DNA of 64,000 bases, from assembly GCA_035236585.1 (NCBI GenBank), contig CP141132.1, positions 25,813,445-25,877,444 on the forward strand, read 5' to 3'. The notes below the pieces were generated by a model. It searched no databases. It saw only the letters and a list, made by a program, of their open reading frames with translations, and was not told where the DNA came from. This document shows positions 47,718 through 60,759 of the stretch, one piece after another (position 1 is the stretch's first letter; each line of letters begins with the position of its first letter). The position numbers were made by a program, and so were the translations under genes. The DNA is from Warburgia ugandensis (Eukaryota; Streptophyta; Magnoliopsida; Canellales; Canellaceae).

Positions 47718-47879
47718 GATTTTGGTGTTAAAGCACATGCCATATTGATCACAATTAACCTAACTTAGAGTTAATGTGTCAACACTTAAGGGGCATTAAG
47801 TCCTAGGTTTAATTAACAACCTTAGTTACTATGGTTAGGAAAGAAATCTCATTAGAATCTTCCTTGTTTTATAGATGGA

Positions 47880-48740
47880 TCCCTAGAAACATAGTGCAGG
47901 CCTGCCATCACCACTAGATGCACAGGTAGCAAATGGGTTCGAGGGAAGTGGGAGAGCTCAGGGGAACCCAACAGATGAAGTTGTCAATCTCTTACTTGAG
48001 AGGATGACCTAGAGGTTTCGAGCCTCAGCTGGCACATCAGGTATAGATGGGTCTGTAAATGAAGAAGGAGAGGGACGTCCCCTAGCAGACAACCTTCTCA
48101 AAAGATTTAGGAAGATTGCTCCTAAGTTCTCTGGTGGAGATTTCTTAAAGTTAGTAGATACTTGGATTTTCTATATGGAGAGGATATTTTAGGTTGTGCT
48201 AGTTCAGGAGGATGGCTAGTTACAATGGCAACTCTAGTGGCAGCGCATTGGGAGGAGGAGTTTCTTAAAAGATGGAGACATTATTGTTTGGGACTACTTC
48301 AAGGTCATCTTTATAGATAGTTTTCTTCCTCTACATCATCATGAGAAGATGACGCTAGACTTTATGACACTCATGTGGGCATGAATGCACTCAGTATGGG
48401 GTGGAGTTCTCTCGACTGCACAGATTCAAGCTAGAGTGTGTTCTTTAGTGCTGAGGGCTGCCCTTAAGTTTTGTGTGAGGGCTAAACTTTGATTAGAAGA
48501 GCCAGATTTTAACCTCACAACCCACTATTGTAGCATGGGTTGTGGCAAGGCGAAGAGGAGTTTTAACCATGCTAGCATAGATACACACCCTACTTGACCA
48601 GCTATAGGTTAGGCCAAGGCTAGAGATAGTGATCAAGGAGAGTTCAACATATGTCAACGTCATCATCTAGGCCAATCTTGTTTTACACCAAGATGATGTT
48701 TTACTTGTGGCTAGTCACACCACATGGTGTGGGATTGTCC
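47880..48740 (+). pseudogene. gag remnant, Tekay type (fossil)
   Basis: 'FRKIAPKFSGGD' (about 48,108-48,143) is the capsid start typical of Del/Tekay gag. Further downstream a CCHC zinc-knuckle-like segment (CFTCG...SHH...WDC, about 48,697-48,738) is visible. Broken. Confidence 0.65.
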
Positions 48741-48849
48741 CAGGGCTAGTAGAGAGAGATAGCCCCAGTAACATCAAGGATGAGGCCAAAGACCTAGTCA
48801 AGACTAGGTGCTTAGGAGTTAGGAATGAGTATTCACTCTTATTAATGAC

Positions 48850-49180
48850 TAGGCTTGTGCATCTAACACTGTCATGGAAGGTACTTTTCTTATTACAGAT
48901 AGGTAGATATACTGTGTGCTCATTAATCATGGATCCACCCATTCTTCATTTTGCATAATTATGCTACATGCTTAGATATTCCTTTGGGTAGACTGAGATA
49001 GTGTGGGAGTTTGTTCAGGATGCACTGATGCTAGTCTATGGTGAGAGATTTAGTGCAGACTTGATTGTCTTAGGCGTCACAGATTTTGATATTTTATGAG
49101 GCATAAATTGGTTGACTAAGCATGGATCTATAGTTGATTGTAGGAAAAGTAGATGATGTTGTAGACCTCAGATGACAAGT
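48850..49180 (+). pseudogene. aspartic protease remnant, Tekay type (fossil)
   Basis: The block 'ADLIVLGVTDFDIL' with 'GINWLTKHGSIVDCRK' (about 49,057-49,149) is the conserved flap-to-C-terminal part of chromovirus protease (family consensus 'DFDVILGMDWL'). Broken. Confidence 0.75.
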
Positions 49181-49275
49181 CATTATGCTTTTAGGAGAGA
49201 TTAAGAGTTCATTTCCTAGAGTCGTTTTGACCTTTCTTATCAATAAGTATGCAATCTTGGGGATGAAATTCTTTT

Positions 49276-49288
49276 AAGGTGGCAAGAG
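49276..49288 (+). other. polypurine tract
   Basis: AAGGTGGCAAGAG immediately before TGTAATACC, preceded by 'gggatgaaattctttt', the usual chromovirus 3' junction. Confidence 0.75.
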
Positions 49289-51750
49289 TGTAATACCTAT
49301 AATTACACAATTATGATAAATAAATCCATACATTTACAAAAAAATAGAGTAAAATTTTTTTTAGTTATTAAGTGTATGATTCAAGGGTAATGGAGAAGAA
49401 TTGAATGAATGCATTGAGGAATTAGGTTAGGATAACCTCTTGGAGTTGAATGTTAAGTTAATTTGGATATTTAGAAACAAAATTTCTAAGGAAAAGGAGA
49501 AACTTGAAAATCACATTAAGTTAGCATTAAGTGATCTTCCAAAAAGAAAAATAGAAATTAAAATAGAAATTGAAGCATAATTGAAGTTGGATTGAAGGAT
49601 TAAATAGTTCATTCATAATCAAAAGTCTTAGTCTAAATACCATCCAATACCCTTGGTGAAATTTCAAGGGAAGTAAGAAAATGTAAAGTAAGAATGTCTT
49701 TGTCTAAGGCACAATTGTTAAATGTACCCTGAAAATATATAATTGAACAAATTGGGTAAATTAGGAGGTCTTAATTGAACTCAGAACCAGTGGGCCCTAA
49801 TGCTCTAGATGAGCTTTGAACCATCCATGTGGGAGGGCACCAACTAAGGGTAGTTGGCTTCCCATGTGTTCTTTAAATCCCACATGCATAAATGATTTAG
49901 TTAGGTATAAAAGAAAATTTAAAACATAGGCTAGAGATTTTCCAGCCATTAACAAAGTGGAGAAGAGAGGAGGAGGACAAAGGTGGAAGTAGAGGAATTA
50001 AGAGAGAAAACACGTAGGGAACAAGGGAAAAGTAGTGCAACGAAGTGGGTTTTGAGAAGAAGAAAAAGATTTGTGTTGGGTGAAGGTGGAAGTAGCTGGG
50101 ACATGAAGAATTTCTAGCCTGAGTGGAGTTCCACACAAAAAGTTGGCTAGTTGCAACTCAGTGAAAATGCACTAGAAAATCAATCATTCAAACTTCAATA
50201 TTAGGTAAGGGATTTGAGTAAGATAACTTGCTAATGGAAGCTTGAGCTATCCAAGCTCAAAATTGTGTGGTTTTCATCCTTAGATATGCAATTTAGTGAT
50301 TTCCTATATGTTGAACTAGTAACTTGTCAACACATGTTTTTTTGTTTTTGATTTGTTAATTAAAATGCTATACATTGTGATCTTTTCCTTTGCTTAATGA
50401 GGCTGCATGTTTTCATCATATACATGCTTGATTTATAGCTGCATTCTTGTTGGATTTATCATGTTTTTGTGAGAATTAATCATGCTCTATTTTCTTCTAA
50501 AAGGCGTATTTGGGTTTTCTTCTTTGATGTATGAACTTGTTATTGATGCATTTAAATTGTGAATTTGCTAAGATTTTCATAGGGTTTTCATGGGACAAAG
50601 TGAGAATAAGGACTGGGTACACCCTATTTATCCTAAACATAGGTAGGCAAGGTGCACCAAATCCCAAGCCTATAACTCCTGATTCAGACTAAATTGAGAC
50701 AAAGCATATAGTGATGTAGAACACATATTCAACTTCAAATAGGAAGCAAGTTTACTCCTAGATTTATTGTAGTTATGCACTAAATGTACAGTGTGAATTG
50801 GGGAAAAAACTCCATTTCCTACATGCATGTGTGCAGGAAATGGTGCCAATTCCTGAACCTAGTAGGTCCTCATGAACGACATTGGATGAATACTTTGTAA
50901 TTGACTTGAAATTTAGCAAGTTAGTGACTCTATTATAACACCTTGTTAACAAAATTCATAAGGAATGGTGGTGTAAAATTGTGGAACAGTAAACACCATT
51001 GCCTTGTTCATGGTGGACAGGAAATGGTTCCATAACCATTTGATTCAATCTTAAAGAGATTAAAGTTAATGGACGAGTTGGGAAAATGGAGAACTATATG
51101 AAAGCTTGGAACTTTTGGAATGCCAAGCTTTGTAAATCATTGAATCTAAGCACTGTATTCACTTTGGCCACTAGAAATTGACAAGGTGGAGAAGAAGAAG
51201 ATGACTAGAATTCCTCAGTCAGTGGAATTCCAATCCCTTGAATTTTTGTGTAAAAATTACATTAGCTTGGAACTTGTGAATTCCAAAATTTCAATTTGAT
51301 GAAAAATGTGAGAAATTTTACCCCTTTTAGGTTGGAAATGAAATTATACTAATTGTACACTTTATTGGTAAGGTAAGGAATCCAAGAAACTACATTGAAA
51401 TTTGGATATTCTTATTATTACATGGAAAGTTGGAATTCTTGAATACTAGAACCATTATTAGCTGGAATTTGACAATACCAGGAACTACACCTAAGCTATA
51501 ATGTAAACATTTTAAGCTACTTTAGGTTGGAAAATGTGTACACTCAGGTTATATCGCGTGCTGGATAATGTGGGAATACTTAATCCTTGGTTGTGATGGG
51601 AAAATTGGGGAAGTTTAACTATACTTGTATACGAAATTGGAAATGCTTAGACTGATAGGTTAAAAGTTCTTATGCTTGGACTCCTTAAACTCTCCTACTT
51701 GTAAATTTAGCCACCTATGAATTAGACTCCAATGCCTTAATCTCCAATAA
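49289..51750 (+). mobile_element. Tekay-type 3' LTR
   Basis: Begins TGTAATACC right after the polypurine tract and is repeated at 39,623-41,570. Its end is not seen, because at 51,751 a differently oriented LTR starts. At least 2,462 bp long. Confidence 0.75.
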
Positions 51751-52693
51751 TGTGACAAACTGGGTTTTCATAACACTTTTTAAATTCAAAAGATATTGAC
51801 TTAGAGAGCTCAATCTCTAATAAAATCATTTTTAAAGAGTAAACAATAATGAAAGAATCTTTCCAATTTAAATTCACTTTAAGAAATTCTAAGTGTCATT
51901 TTTCTTTCTCAAAAACAAGGATTCTCAGTAAAATGAGCACTCATAGTTTCCTCTGTTTTTCTAACATATGACATTTAATGCATGTCATTGCAAAGTACCT
52001 AATATTCATTCAATGACATTTTAAAACATAAATGGAGACTGTGTCTCCTTTTCATACATATAACAAAATAAAAACGATTTACATCAACAAAACATACCCA
52101 AAACCTCCATTGCACAACCCAGCAAATTCCCTTAATTACATACAATGCAGTCTCTTTCTTATCAGATACCATAACTTCAATTCAAAAACCAATTCTTACC
52201 TATCCTTTTCCAAAGCTTCTATTGGTGTGCTCCATTAGTAAACAACCCCTATTCCTTGGGAGTCCTCTTTTCTCAAATAATGTCAACATGCCAGACCCCC
52301 TACTATTCTTTGTATTTAAGGTATTGCAAACCAACGCAATGCCTCAGCAAGCAACAGCTTATGTGGGTGGAATAAGACACAATTTTATCTAAACAAAATC
52401 ATGATAATTATATATAGATCAATTTGTCCATGCTGAATCATGCAATTACCATTCAGTTATCATTTAACTTGAAATAGTTCAACATTTATCAAGATCATGA
52501 AAGCATGCTACAAACGAAGAAATATCAACACATTAGTACAAAATTATATTCCTTGAAATGCAAAGTATAAAATCACATATCGAACTTACAAGTCATTTTC
52601 ATTTCCTGAGACCAGTCTTCACTCTTATGAGCCATTTCACATATCAAATACTAACGCATTGTTGTGTGTATCAAGTACATAGTAAACAATACG
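51751..52693 (-). mobile_element. distant relative of the long-LTR family: LTR part, reverse
   Basis: The plus strand begins TGTGACAAACTGGGTTTTC, comparable to TGACGACCTGGGTTTTTG of the long LTRs. It carries a diverged form of their stem-loop (52,319-52,344) followed by the shared 'ctcagcaagc'. Otherwise the sequence is different. It is cut at 52,694 by the coding long-LTR element. Confidence 0.6.
52319..52344 (-). other. diverged LTR stem-loop
   Basis: Arms AGGTATTGC and GCAATGCCT pair with one G-T-type exception. Relative to the main family both arms have changed at the same pair (T-A to C-G), keeping the pairing. Confidence 0.65.
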
Positions 52694-53117
52694 TGACGAC
52701 TCAGATTTTTGTAACACATTTTGTAATACATTTTCAAAGGTAGGGCCCTTAGTAGTGAAAATTTTTCTCAAAACAAAGCAACGAAAATTCTTTTCTTTAG
52801 AACTTTTTTTGAAAAACCCAAGTCATCACTTTATACATAACATAAGTAGAATTTTTGTACAAGATAAAATTCCATTGAAGGAATATATTTTTATTAAATT
52901 CCAAAATCCATCTAGTGGTCACAGTACAACCCAAATCCATTACAATACTTGTCCAAATTACATAATCCAAAACTCAAAACTCACCATACAATGAAACTCT
53001 CATTATAATACAATACTCTTAAACAAAACAAAATACATGTCTTCAAGGGGTACACCTGATGATTATTCTCTTCAAGTCTTCTGCTGTCTTAAGCTCCTAA
53101 CTCTTCTTCTCTGTATT

Positions 53118-53155
53118 TGAGATATTGTAAACATTGAAACATTTACAATATCTCA
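53118..53155 (-). other. conserved LTR stem-loop, copy 3
   Basis: 14-bp perfect arms TGAGATATTGTAAA and TTTACAATATCTCA, loop CATTGAAACA. Confidence 0.85.
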
Positions 53156-54719
53156 CCAAGTTATGCTTAGTAGGGGATTCAATAAGCATAATAATTTGAT
53201 AGTCTAATTCTAATACTTCATAATCCCAATATTTATAAACATACTCATGTATCTAACTCTTTACTTTGTAATATATGTACATCCTTATACATACCTACAG
53301 TACATGGATAAATTTGTCAAATTTATGAAAGTAGTCAAATATCATTCCCAACTAAGCTAATCAATTCTTTCCATTATGAGAAATTAGTATTTTAGATAGT
53401 CTTATATTGGGAATTTCCCTTCTTGGAAAATACTAATAATATACAATTACCTGGCATTTCATCATGCCAAAACATAAGGCATTTCACTATGCCTACTCAT
53501 ATGCATCGTAGTGCAAAATAATCAAAGGACTACTATGCTGCAGTCTGATCTGTACTTGCGCACTTGGATAACTGCCCTGTTCACCACTAATACCACGGTG
53601 AAAAATATTGTGACGCTACCTATATGGGGAGATAGGACTTTCATAGTGGTGGTCTTCCCATAATTGCCCCACCCGACTTTTAGCCTCTCATAGGGCAAGG
53701 TAGCTTCAAATCATCAAATTTTGGGAAGCAGGTGGCCAAACCCCCATAACTCCCCTAGCATACCATCCTCAAGCTTATGCCTATTTAAAAAAGAAAAATC
53801 ACAAGCCTCCATGCTTGTATGTAAAATAGGTTTCATATGTATCAAACAATTTGTCTGTTTACTTAGGGCTGAAATATCATCTAGCTCCATATTCACTTAT
53901 AGTCTAGTCCTCAATTCTAACTTAACCATTTCATGTGTTTGGTTGGATCATAAGGGTTTAAGGGGATTTAATACAAGTATTAACATTACACTTGTCAACA
54001 TAAGGTCATGTGTTCAACATGTACATCCCATGTAGATGTATTCATAAAATCCTCCTACCTTCAAGTAATGATCCATCTCTTCAGATCCTTCATGATCTTG
54101 ACTGATGTATGAAATCTGTAAATCCATACATACTATTAATACATATACAATCTGAATAATCCTATCTGTATTCTTTGTCTAATCTTGTCCTTTGATATAA
54201 AGGATCTAGATCTTTTGTCCTATCATGATCTGTCTTCCTTAGATAATGTCTATCCTATTGATCAATAGATTTGATGATTAGAATGATCTTCTAATATTTT
54301 AGATTTTCTATTCTAAGTCTTTGTGTATTCCTTCCTTTGATCTTGATCTTTCATAGATCCTTTAATCAATAATTTATACTTGTTGATAAAGATCAAGAAC
54401 TTAGATCTTCTATCATCTAGTTCTCCTTTGATCTAAGTTTAGTTGTTTGATCATCCCTAAGTTGTTTGATCATCCCTAAGGAGGATGATCTTGGTTCTCT
54501 TCCTTCGATCATATTTGATTAAGGGTTCAAATATTCTATTTGATGTAAATCTTCTATTCTATTTGATCTAAGTTGTAAGTAATATACATATCATCAAGAA
54601 GTATTTATTTCTTTTCTTATTGTTCTTGATCATCCAAGATCCAATGGATCTTGTTTGATCATCCTTATCTTACTTACAATTTTTATTAGGATTAGATAAT
54701 TTACTAACCTTTTACGCTC

Positions 54720-54745
54720 TTATTATTATTATTATTATTATTATT
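54720..54745. repeat. (ATT)n microsatellite in the LTR
   Basis: About eight to nine units; shorter at the matching places near 18,252 and 37,233, similar at 63,357. Confidence 0.95.
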
Positions 54746-56801
54746 CAACCAGTTAATGTTTTACTGGTTAAAGATAACTTATTTCAGCCTAAGTCTAGAT
54801 TGCTCCTCTTATTTCCAATTGGCTAAGGCTTACTAGCTGAATGGGTGAACACAAAGTGGTTACTTCAATCCTCATGTAAGGAGGTGTTTAGACCTTACAA
54901 ATGTCAACGGAAGGTAGGGGAAGATTGAGGTTCTATTAGAAAACCCCCTTAACCACCATGTTCAACATTCACTAGAGTGACCTCAGCTCAACTTTTCAAA
55001 GGTTCCTATGATCATGTTAACCCTAAGTACCCTTTCTAATTGATTTTAATTAAGTCCATGAACATTTAAAATGTTATTCGTGGAGTTTATTATTCTCCCA
55101 GTTTGGGCTAGGGATTTGATAATACTTATATTGTCCTATTAACTATAGCCCTTACTAATTAAGTCCAAGTCAAATAATTCACTCTTATTTGTGTTATGAA
55201 ACTCTACTTTCTCATTATGTTCCATTTTTGGTGTTTTATGCTTTTTATCTCATAACTACTTTAATAATTAAATCTACTAATAAAATTTAACCATAAATGA
55301 ATTATAACTTTAAAGCATAAAACTACATAATTGAACAACCTAATGATAATGGTAGAAGGTACTTAAGATTACACTAGCACGATTTCTAACTAATGTACTT
55401 TATCTAATAACTCAAATTAAAGTATCATGGACTTAAGGTACCATCTCATACCATAGTCTAATCTAACATGAAATCCTAGCATGGTCCTAAGTTACTATTG
55501 CATGAAATCATACCAACATGGTCTGAAGTTACAATTCATCATTCATGAATAATTTTATGGACATTTGAAATGAAGTTATACTAAAATATTCTATCATGGA
55601 TCCTATATTCATGAAATAAATCAAATGAAATCAATGCATAACTCAAGCTAACCCATTTCTCATTATTAAATTTTTTGCTTATGATCCAACCATTAGATAT
55701 TAGGTCTTTTCCTTTTAAATCAAGGGTATTAAATAAATTTTAGGGCCTTTACTCCATTATGGTCCAAGATCATTTTCCTTTGTTTTTGGTCATATTCAAT
55801 CCATGATTTCAATGGATTCCTTCATAATATCATTCATTCAATCCATCCCAAGGATATGATCATACTTGATCTCATTGATCAAGTGGGTCCCTTTGTATTT
55901 TTAGGTTTTTTCTACTATAAGGGGTAGATCCCTCAACTTATCTTAGATCTATCCAAATAAGTCTTGGATAGCACTTTATTTCAACATTATATCATCAATA
56001 AATCAGATCCCCAAGATCTGATCATCTCATATCTTGAAGATCATGAAAATTGGAAACTTAATTCTTGAAAACAGAAAATTTCTAGAATGCTTTTATCAAT
56101 ATTATAGTTTCGGAAGAAAATCGAGGTTATAAGCTTTTCATAGCTTCTTTTCAATCTCAATTTGGATTTCAAATGACTCCACAATTGAATTGTGAAGTGC
56201 ATAGTTGTCCCTAGGGTCTAGATTTGATCTGGACCCATTAGAACGAACGGCTTGGATCGATCGGCGGAGCAGGCTTGTTAGGAGGAAAGGTCAGCATGCC
56301 CTTATCATTCAGAATTGAAGGGTTTTGGTCCTTTATTTTTATAAATTTTAAACTAAAACTCATTACAGGAAAATAAAATTTATAGAAAACAACATGAAAT
56401 AAGTTTGAGAAGTGGTTTCACCTACTTGATTGGAGAAACAATGTAGTTTTGAAGCCCAATTTGAAATAAATACCCTTTGATGATAAGATAGCCCAATAGT
56501 CCCTTGTCTTGTTACTTCTTATTGATTGCTCCGTTGGATCTTCAAATTGATTTGGGGGTTTTGTAGATCAAGTAGTCTAAGATTGTATGGATGGTAGGAT
56601 TTGTGAGATTCATCTTGGAACAAAGTGCTTAATTGAATTTAGGTCTCTTGTTCCAATTAAAGAGAGGAGAGAGAAAGTACAAGAAGGGATATTTTTGGGA
56701 GTTTTGGAATTTTGAGAAAGAATGTAGATCTAGTTTTTTAGAGTAAGCAAGATGATTTCATGGGAATTTTAATGAAAATTTTTGGAGGATTTTTGGAGGG
56801 G

Positions 56802-56809
56802 TATTTATA
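56802..56809 (-). promoter_or_regulatory. LTR TATA box
   Basis: Minus-strand TATAAATA, 563-570 bp from the LTR start at 57,372. Confidence 0.8.
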
Positions 56810-57372
56810 GGTGTTTTGCATTTTTTATAATTACATGTAATAAATATGTTCTAATTCTTTTAAATATTAAATTAACAATGGATCCTCCACTAACACCTCC
56901 TTCTCCACTAGTAGCTGGTAGTAGTTTTACTACTCATTACATGTTTTCTGGGCATTGGATTCGTTTGTGGGCCCTGCGTAGTGTGAAAGGACTGTTTTGC
57001 CCTTTTATCGAGAAAAAATTATTTTATTCTCTTGAACTCAGAATTGAGCGTACTTAGTGGCGTTGGAATTGTATTTCTGATTACATTCTAAATAATAATG
57101 TCTTAGATCTCAAGTATGGGTAAAATTACCATTTTACCCTTTTATCCATAAAATGAAGAAAATTAGAGAATTTTCATTTTAACTCAGAATTGAACATACT
57201 TGGTGTCATTTCGATTGTTTTTTTAGTACATTCATAATTTTTAAGTTTTAAATCATATTTTAATCTCTATAAAAAGAGAATTCCCAATAAACTAATATTC
57301 TAGCCTAGAATTTCTAAAAACTCAAACTTTATTGATTTTCTCAATCAATTTACAAAAATTGGGGTTATTACA

Positions 57373-57386
57373 ATCTTCCCCCCTTA
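57373..57386 (-). other. polypurine tract
   Basis: The minus strand reads AAGGGGGGAAGAT directly before TGTAATAACCCC, with 'cgaggacgaaact' just upstream, the classical chromovirus junction. Confidence 0.9.
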
Positions 57387-57459
57387 CAATAGTTTCGTCC
57401 TCGAAATTTGAAATACAATAAATTAATCAAATAGAATAGGGTGTATCTTTCTCATTTCT

Positions 57460-57850
57460 GCTTCTGTTCCCACATGGCTTCCTCAACAGAGTGATGTGCC
57501 GCAGGACTTTGATTAGTAGAATGGTTTTGGTCCTTAACTTCTATTCCTTGCAATCCAGGGTCTGTATTGCCTTTTGTTTGAAGGTTAGGTAAGGCTTTAG
57601 CTCTTTTGGCACCCTTTGAAGTACATGTGTGTCATCTTGTAGGTATTTTAGTAGCATAGATACATGGAAGACACTATGTATTTTTAAGAGTTGGGGTGGT
57701 AAGGCTAATTTGTAAGCCACTGGGCCAGCTCTTTCTAGGATTTCAAATGGACTAATGAATCTAGGACTAAGTTTTCCTTTGTTTCCAAACCTCATTACTC
57801 CCTTCACTAGTGATACTTTTAAAAATACATGCTCCCCCACATCAAATTCT
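57460..57850 (-). pseudogene. integrase C-terminus with chromodomain-like part (fossil)
   Basis: 'KLSPRFISPFEILERAGPVA' and 'FHVSMLLKYLQDDTHVL' are the conserved C-terminal blocks of chromovirus integrase. Further on, 'QTLDCKE' and 'HHSVEEAMWE' match the Tekay chromodomain region, thought to steer insertion to heterochromatin. Broken. Confidence 0.85.
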
Positions 57851-57899
57851 AGGTTTCTATGTCTTTGATCTGCTTAACTCTTTTGTAGACTATGTGCTA

Positions 57900-58610
57900 T
57901 TAACAACCTCATCTGTATCAATTTAACCTTGTCTGTACACTATTCCACTAGTTCTGACTTTATTAGCTTTCTTTGTCCAAATTCACTCCAACAGGTTGGT
58001 GATCGACATGGCAATCCATACAATGCTTCATATGGTGCCATACCAATACTTGCTTGAAAACTATTGTTATACATGAATTCTACTAACGAAAGATGTTCAT
58101 CCCAATTCCTTTTCCAATATAATGCACATGCTCTCAACATATCTTATAAAGTCTAAATAGTCCTTTCAGATTGACCATCTATTTGCGGGTGAAATGCTGT
58201 ACTGAATTTAAATGAGGTTCCCAAGGCTTGTTGTACACTCTTCCAACATCTTGAAGTAAATCTTCCATCCCTATTAGAGATGATGAATAGTGGAATCCCA
58301 TGAAGACTTACTATTTCTTTAATGTATAACTTAGCTAGACTGTCAACTGACTGGTTTTGCCTAATTGGAAGGAAATGTGTTGACTTTATTAACCTATCCA
58401 CAACCACCCAAATCATGTCATGACCTGCTCGGGTCCTTGGAAATCCTGCTACAAAATCCATAGTGATGTTGTCCCAATTCCATTCTGGAAGTTCTAATGT
58501 TTGTAACATTCCAGCTAGTCTTTGGTGATCAGCTTTTACTTGTTGACAATTTAGACATTTAGCCACAAATTTTCCTATTTCTCTTTTCATACCTTCTCAC
58601 AAGAAGTTTC
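57900..58610 (-). pseudogene. integrase core, chromovirus (fossil)
   Basis: The zinc-finger end 'CLNCQQVKADHQRLAGMLQ' comes first. The catalytic core includes 'NITMDFVAGFPRTRAGHD', 'FIISNRDGRFTSRCW' and 'TAFHPQIDGQSERTI', the D-D-E arrangement. Then 'YNNSFQASIGMAPYEALYG'. Broken. Confidence 0.9.
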
Positions 58611-58864
58611 TTTTCAAATCCTGATGCATCTTTGTACCCTCAGGGTGTATGGAAAATTTTGACATAGGCTTCTTGTAATAGTTCTTTTCTCAAGTTTGTA
58701 TTTAAAGGAACTACCAATCTCTCTAAAAAATGTATACCCCCATCCGTACCCTCACAAAATCATTTCCTTTTACACAATTCTTGAGTTACTGTATCTTCTT
58801 CTTGGGCTTGAAGGACTCTTTCTACAAAAATTGACTTAATGGTGATATTTGTGAGTACAGCTCT

Positions 58865-59190
58865 TAGCTGTCAATTTAATGCATCAGCTACTATGTTTGC
58901 TTTTCTAGGATGGTATTGAATGATGAAATCATAATCTTTGATATACTCCATCCATCTTCTTTGTCTCATGTTCAAATCAACCTGAGTGAAGATGTATTGA
59001 CTTTTATGATTTGTGAATACACTAAATTTTTCTCCATACAAATAATGTCTCCAAATTTTCAACCCAAAAACTACAGTTGCCAATTCTAGGTCATGTACTA
59101 GGTAATTAATTTCGTGCTTCTTCAATTTTCTAGATGCATAAGCAATGACCTTCCCATTTTGCATTAACACACCTCCTAACCCTTTGCCTG
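58865..59190 (-). pseudogene. RNase H, chromovirus (fossil)
   Basis: '[20 protein letters not shown]', '[20 protein letters not shown]' and '[17 protein letters not shown]' are the standard chromovirus RNase H blocks. Broken. Confidence 0.9.
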
Positions 59191-60110
59191 AAGCATCATA
59201 ATATATTTCATATCCCCACTTCCAGATGACAAAGTCAATACTGGTGCTATAGTTAACCTCTTCTTTAGCTCTTGGAAACTATTTTCACATTCTTCTATCC
59301 AAGTGAATTGTACCCCTTTTCTAGTCAATGAAGTCAAAGGAAGGGCAATACTAGAAAATCTTTGAATGAATCTATGGTAGTATCCTACCAATCCAAGAAA
59401 ACTACATATTTCTATTGCTGTTTTAAGTTTCTCCCAATTCATTACTGCTTCAACCTTGGTGGGGTACACTTCTACTCCATTCTTGGAAATTACATGACCC
59501 AAGAAATTTACCTTCTCTAGCTAGAATTCACACTTGCTAAATTTACCAAGTAGTTTATGTGTTCTGAGGGTATTTAGTACAATTCGTAAGTGTTCTCGGT
59601 GTTCCTTAATACTGGTAGAGTAAATCAGTATATCATCAATAAATACAATCACAAATTCATCCAAAAATTCCTTGAAGACTCTGCTTAGTAGATCCATAAA
59701 CACTGCTAGTGCATTGGTCAGCCCAAAAGACATGACTAGAAACTCATAATGCCTATACTGAGTTCTGAATGCTGACTTGGGTATGTCTTCATCCTTAATA
59801 TCCAATTGATGATATCTTGATCTATGGTTGATTTTGGAAAAGACCTTTGCAGATTGGAGTTAATCAAAGAGATCATTTATGCGAGGTAAGGGATACCTAT
59901 TTTTCACTGTGACACTATTCAACATTCTATAATCAATGCACAATCTCATAGACCCATCCTTCTTCTTCACAAATATTACTGGTGCTCCCCATGGTGAACT
60001 TCTTGGTCTAACAAACCCTTTGTTTAACAGTTCCTGTAACTGACCTTTCAACTCTTTCAACTCTGCTGGGGCCATCCTATATGGTGCTTTAGAAATTGGA
60101 GTTGTACTAG
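59190..60110 (-). pseudogene. reverse transcriptase, chromovirus (fossil)
   Basis: '[20 protein letters not shown]' and 'LCIDYRMLN' near the start, '[12 protein letters not shown]' at the catalytic palm (about 59,616-59,651) and 'FLGLVGYYHRFIQRFSSIA' near the end follow the family order. Broken. Confidence 0.92.
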
Positions 60111-60417
60111 GAATTACTTCAATGGTAAACTCAATTTCTCTATGTGGGGGTAATCTTGGTAGTTCTTCTGGAAAAACACCTTGGAACTCCCTGACTACTT
60201 CAATTTTTGTTATCCTAGGCTATTCAACATCTAAAGAGATTACTGTTGCAAGAAATGCCTAACACCCTTTGGACATATGTTTGACTACCTTCATAGCTGA
60301 GATAATGGATTTGTTTAAGTCATTGTGTTTCCTGTGCAGTACTAATACTTCCTCACCAGGTATGCTAAATGTGATTTTCTTCTTGTGACAGTCCATAACT
60401 ACCTAGTATTTTGCTAA

Positions 60418-60720
60418 CTAGTACATACCCAGTATGATGTCAAAGTCCACCATGTTGAGTAAAATGAGTTCTATGTCCATTCTTTTGCCCAATACTTCTA
60501 TAGGTACATTATGCAAGTTTTCGTGTAATTTAATTATTTTTCCAACTGGAGTTGCTACATCTAGATTAAATCCCAAGTTTTTCACTGACAATTGTTTACT
60601 AGATGCAAATATGCAAGATATAAAAGAATGCGTAGATCCAAAATCAAACAATACTTTGGCATAGTTGTCAGCTACAAGTAATGTACCTTCAATCACTGCA
60701 TTAGATGGTTCAGCTTAGTC
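60418..60720 (-). pseudogene. aspartic protease, chromovirus (fossil)
   Basis: 'FDFGSTHSFIS' is the active-site region and 'MVDFDIILGM' the C-terminal signature. Upstream sequence leads back to the gag zinc knuckle. Broken. Confidence 0.88.
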
Positions 60721-60759
60721 GTCAATGATGGCAAAGACCCTCCCTTGATGTTGAGGGGC

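Larger units (their letters stand above)
47718..49288 (+). mobile_element. Tekay-type chromovirus body (fossil) with gag and protease only
   Basis: A degraded Met-initiator-type primer binding site (47,723-47,734) is followed by gag (about 47,880-48,740), protease (about 48,850-49,180), and then almost at once a polypurine-like tract (49,276-49,288) and the 3' LTR. RT, RNase H and integrase are not present. At about 1.6 kb it is a short gag-protease derivative. It is broken in about ten places. Confidence 0.7.
52694..57372 (-). mobile_element. long-LTR family: complete 3' LTR, 4,679 bp
   Basis: Limits are TGACGACTC (52,694) and GGTTATTACA (57,372) on the plus strand. It contains the stem-loop (53,118-53,155), an ATT microsatellite (54,720-54,745), a GC-rich segment near 56,235-56,290 and the TATA box at 56,802. 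Shares all blocks with 35,077-39,622. Confidence 0.92.
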
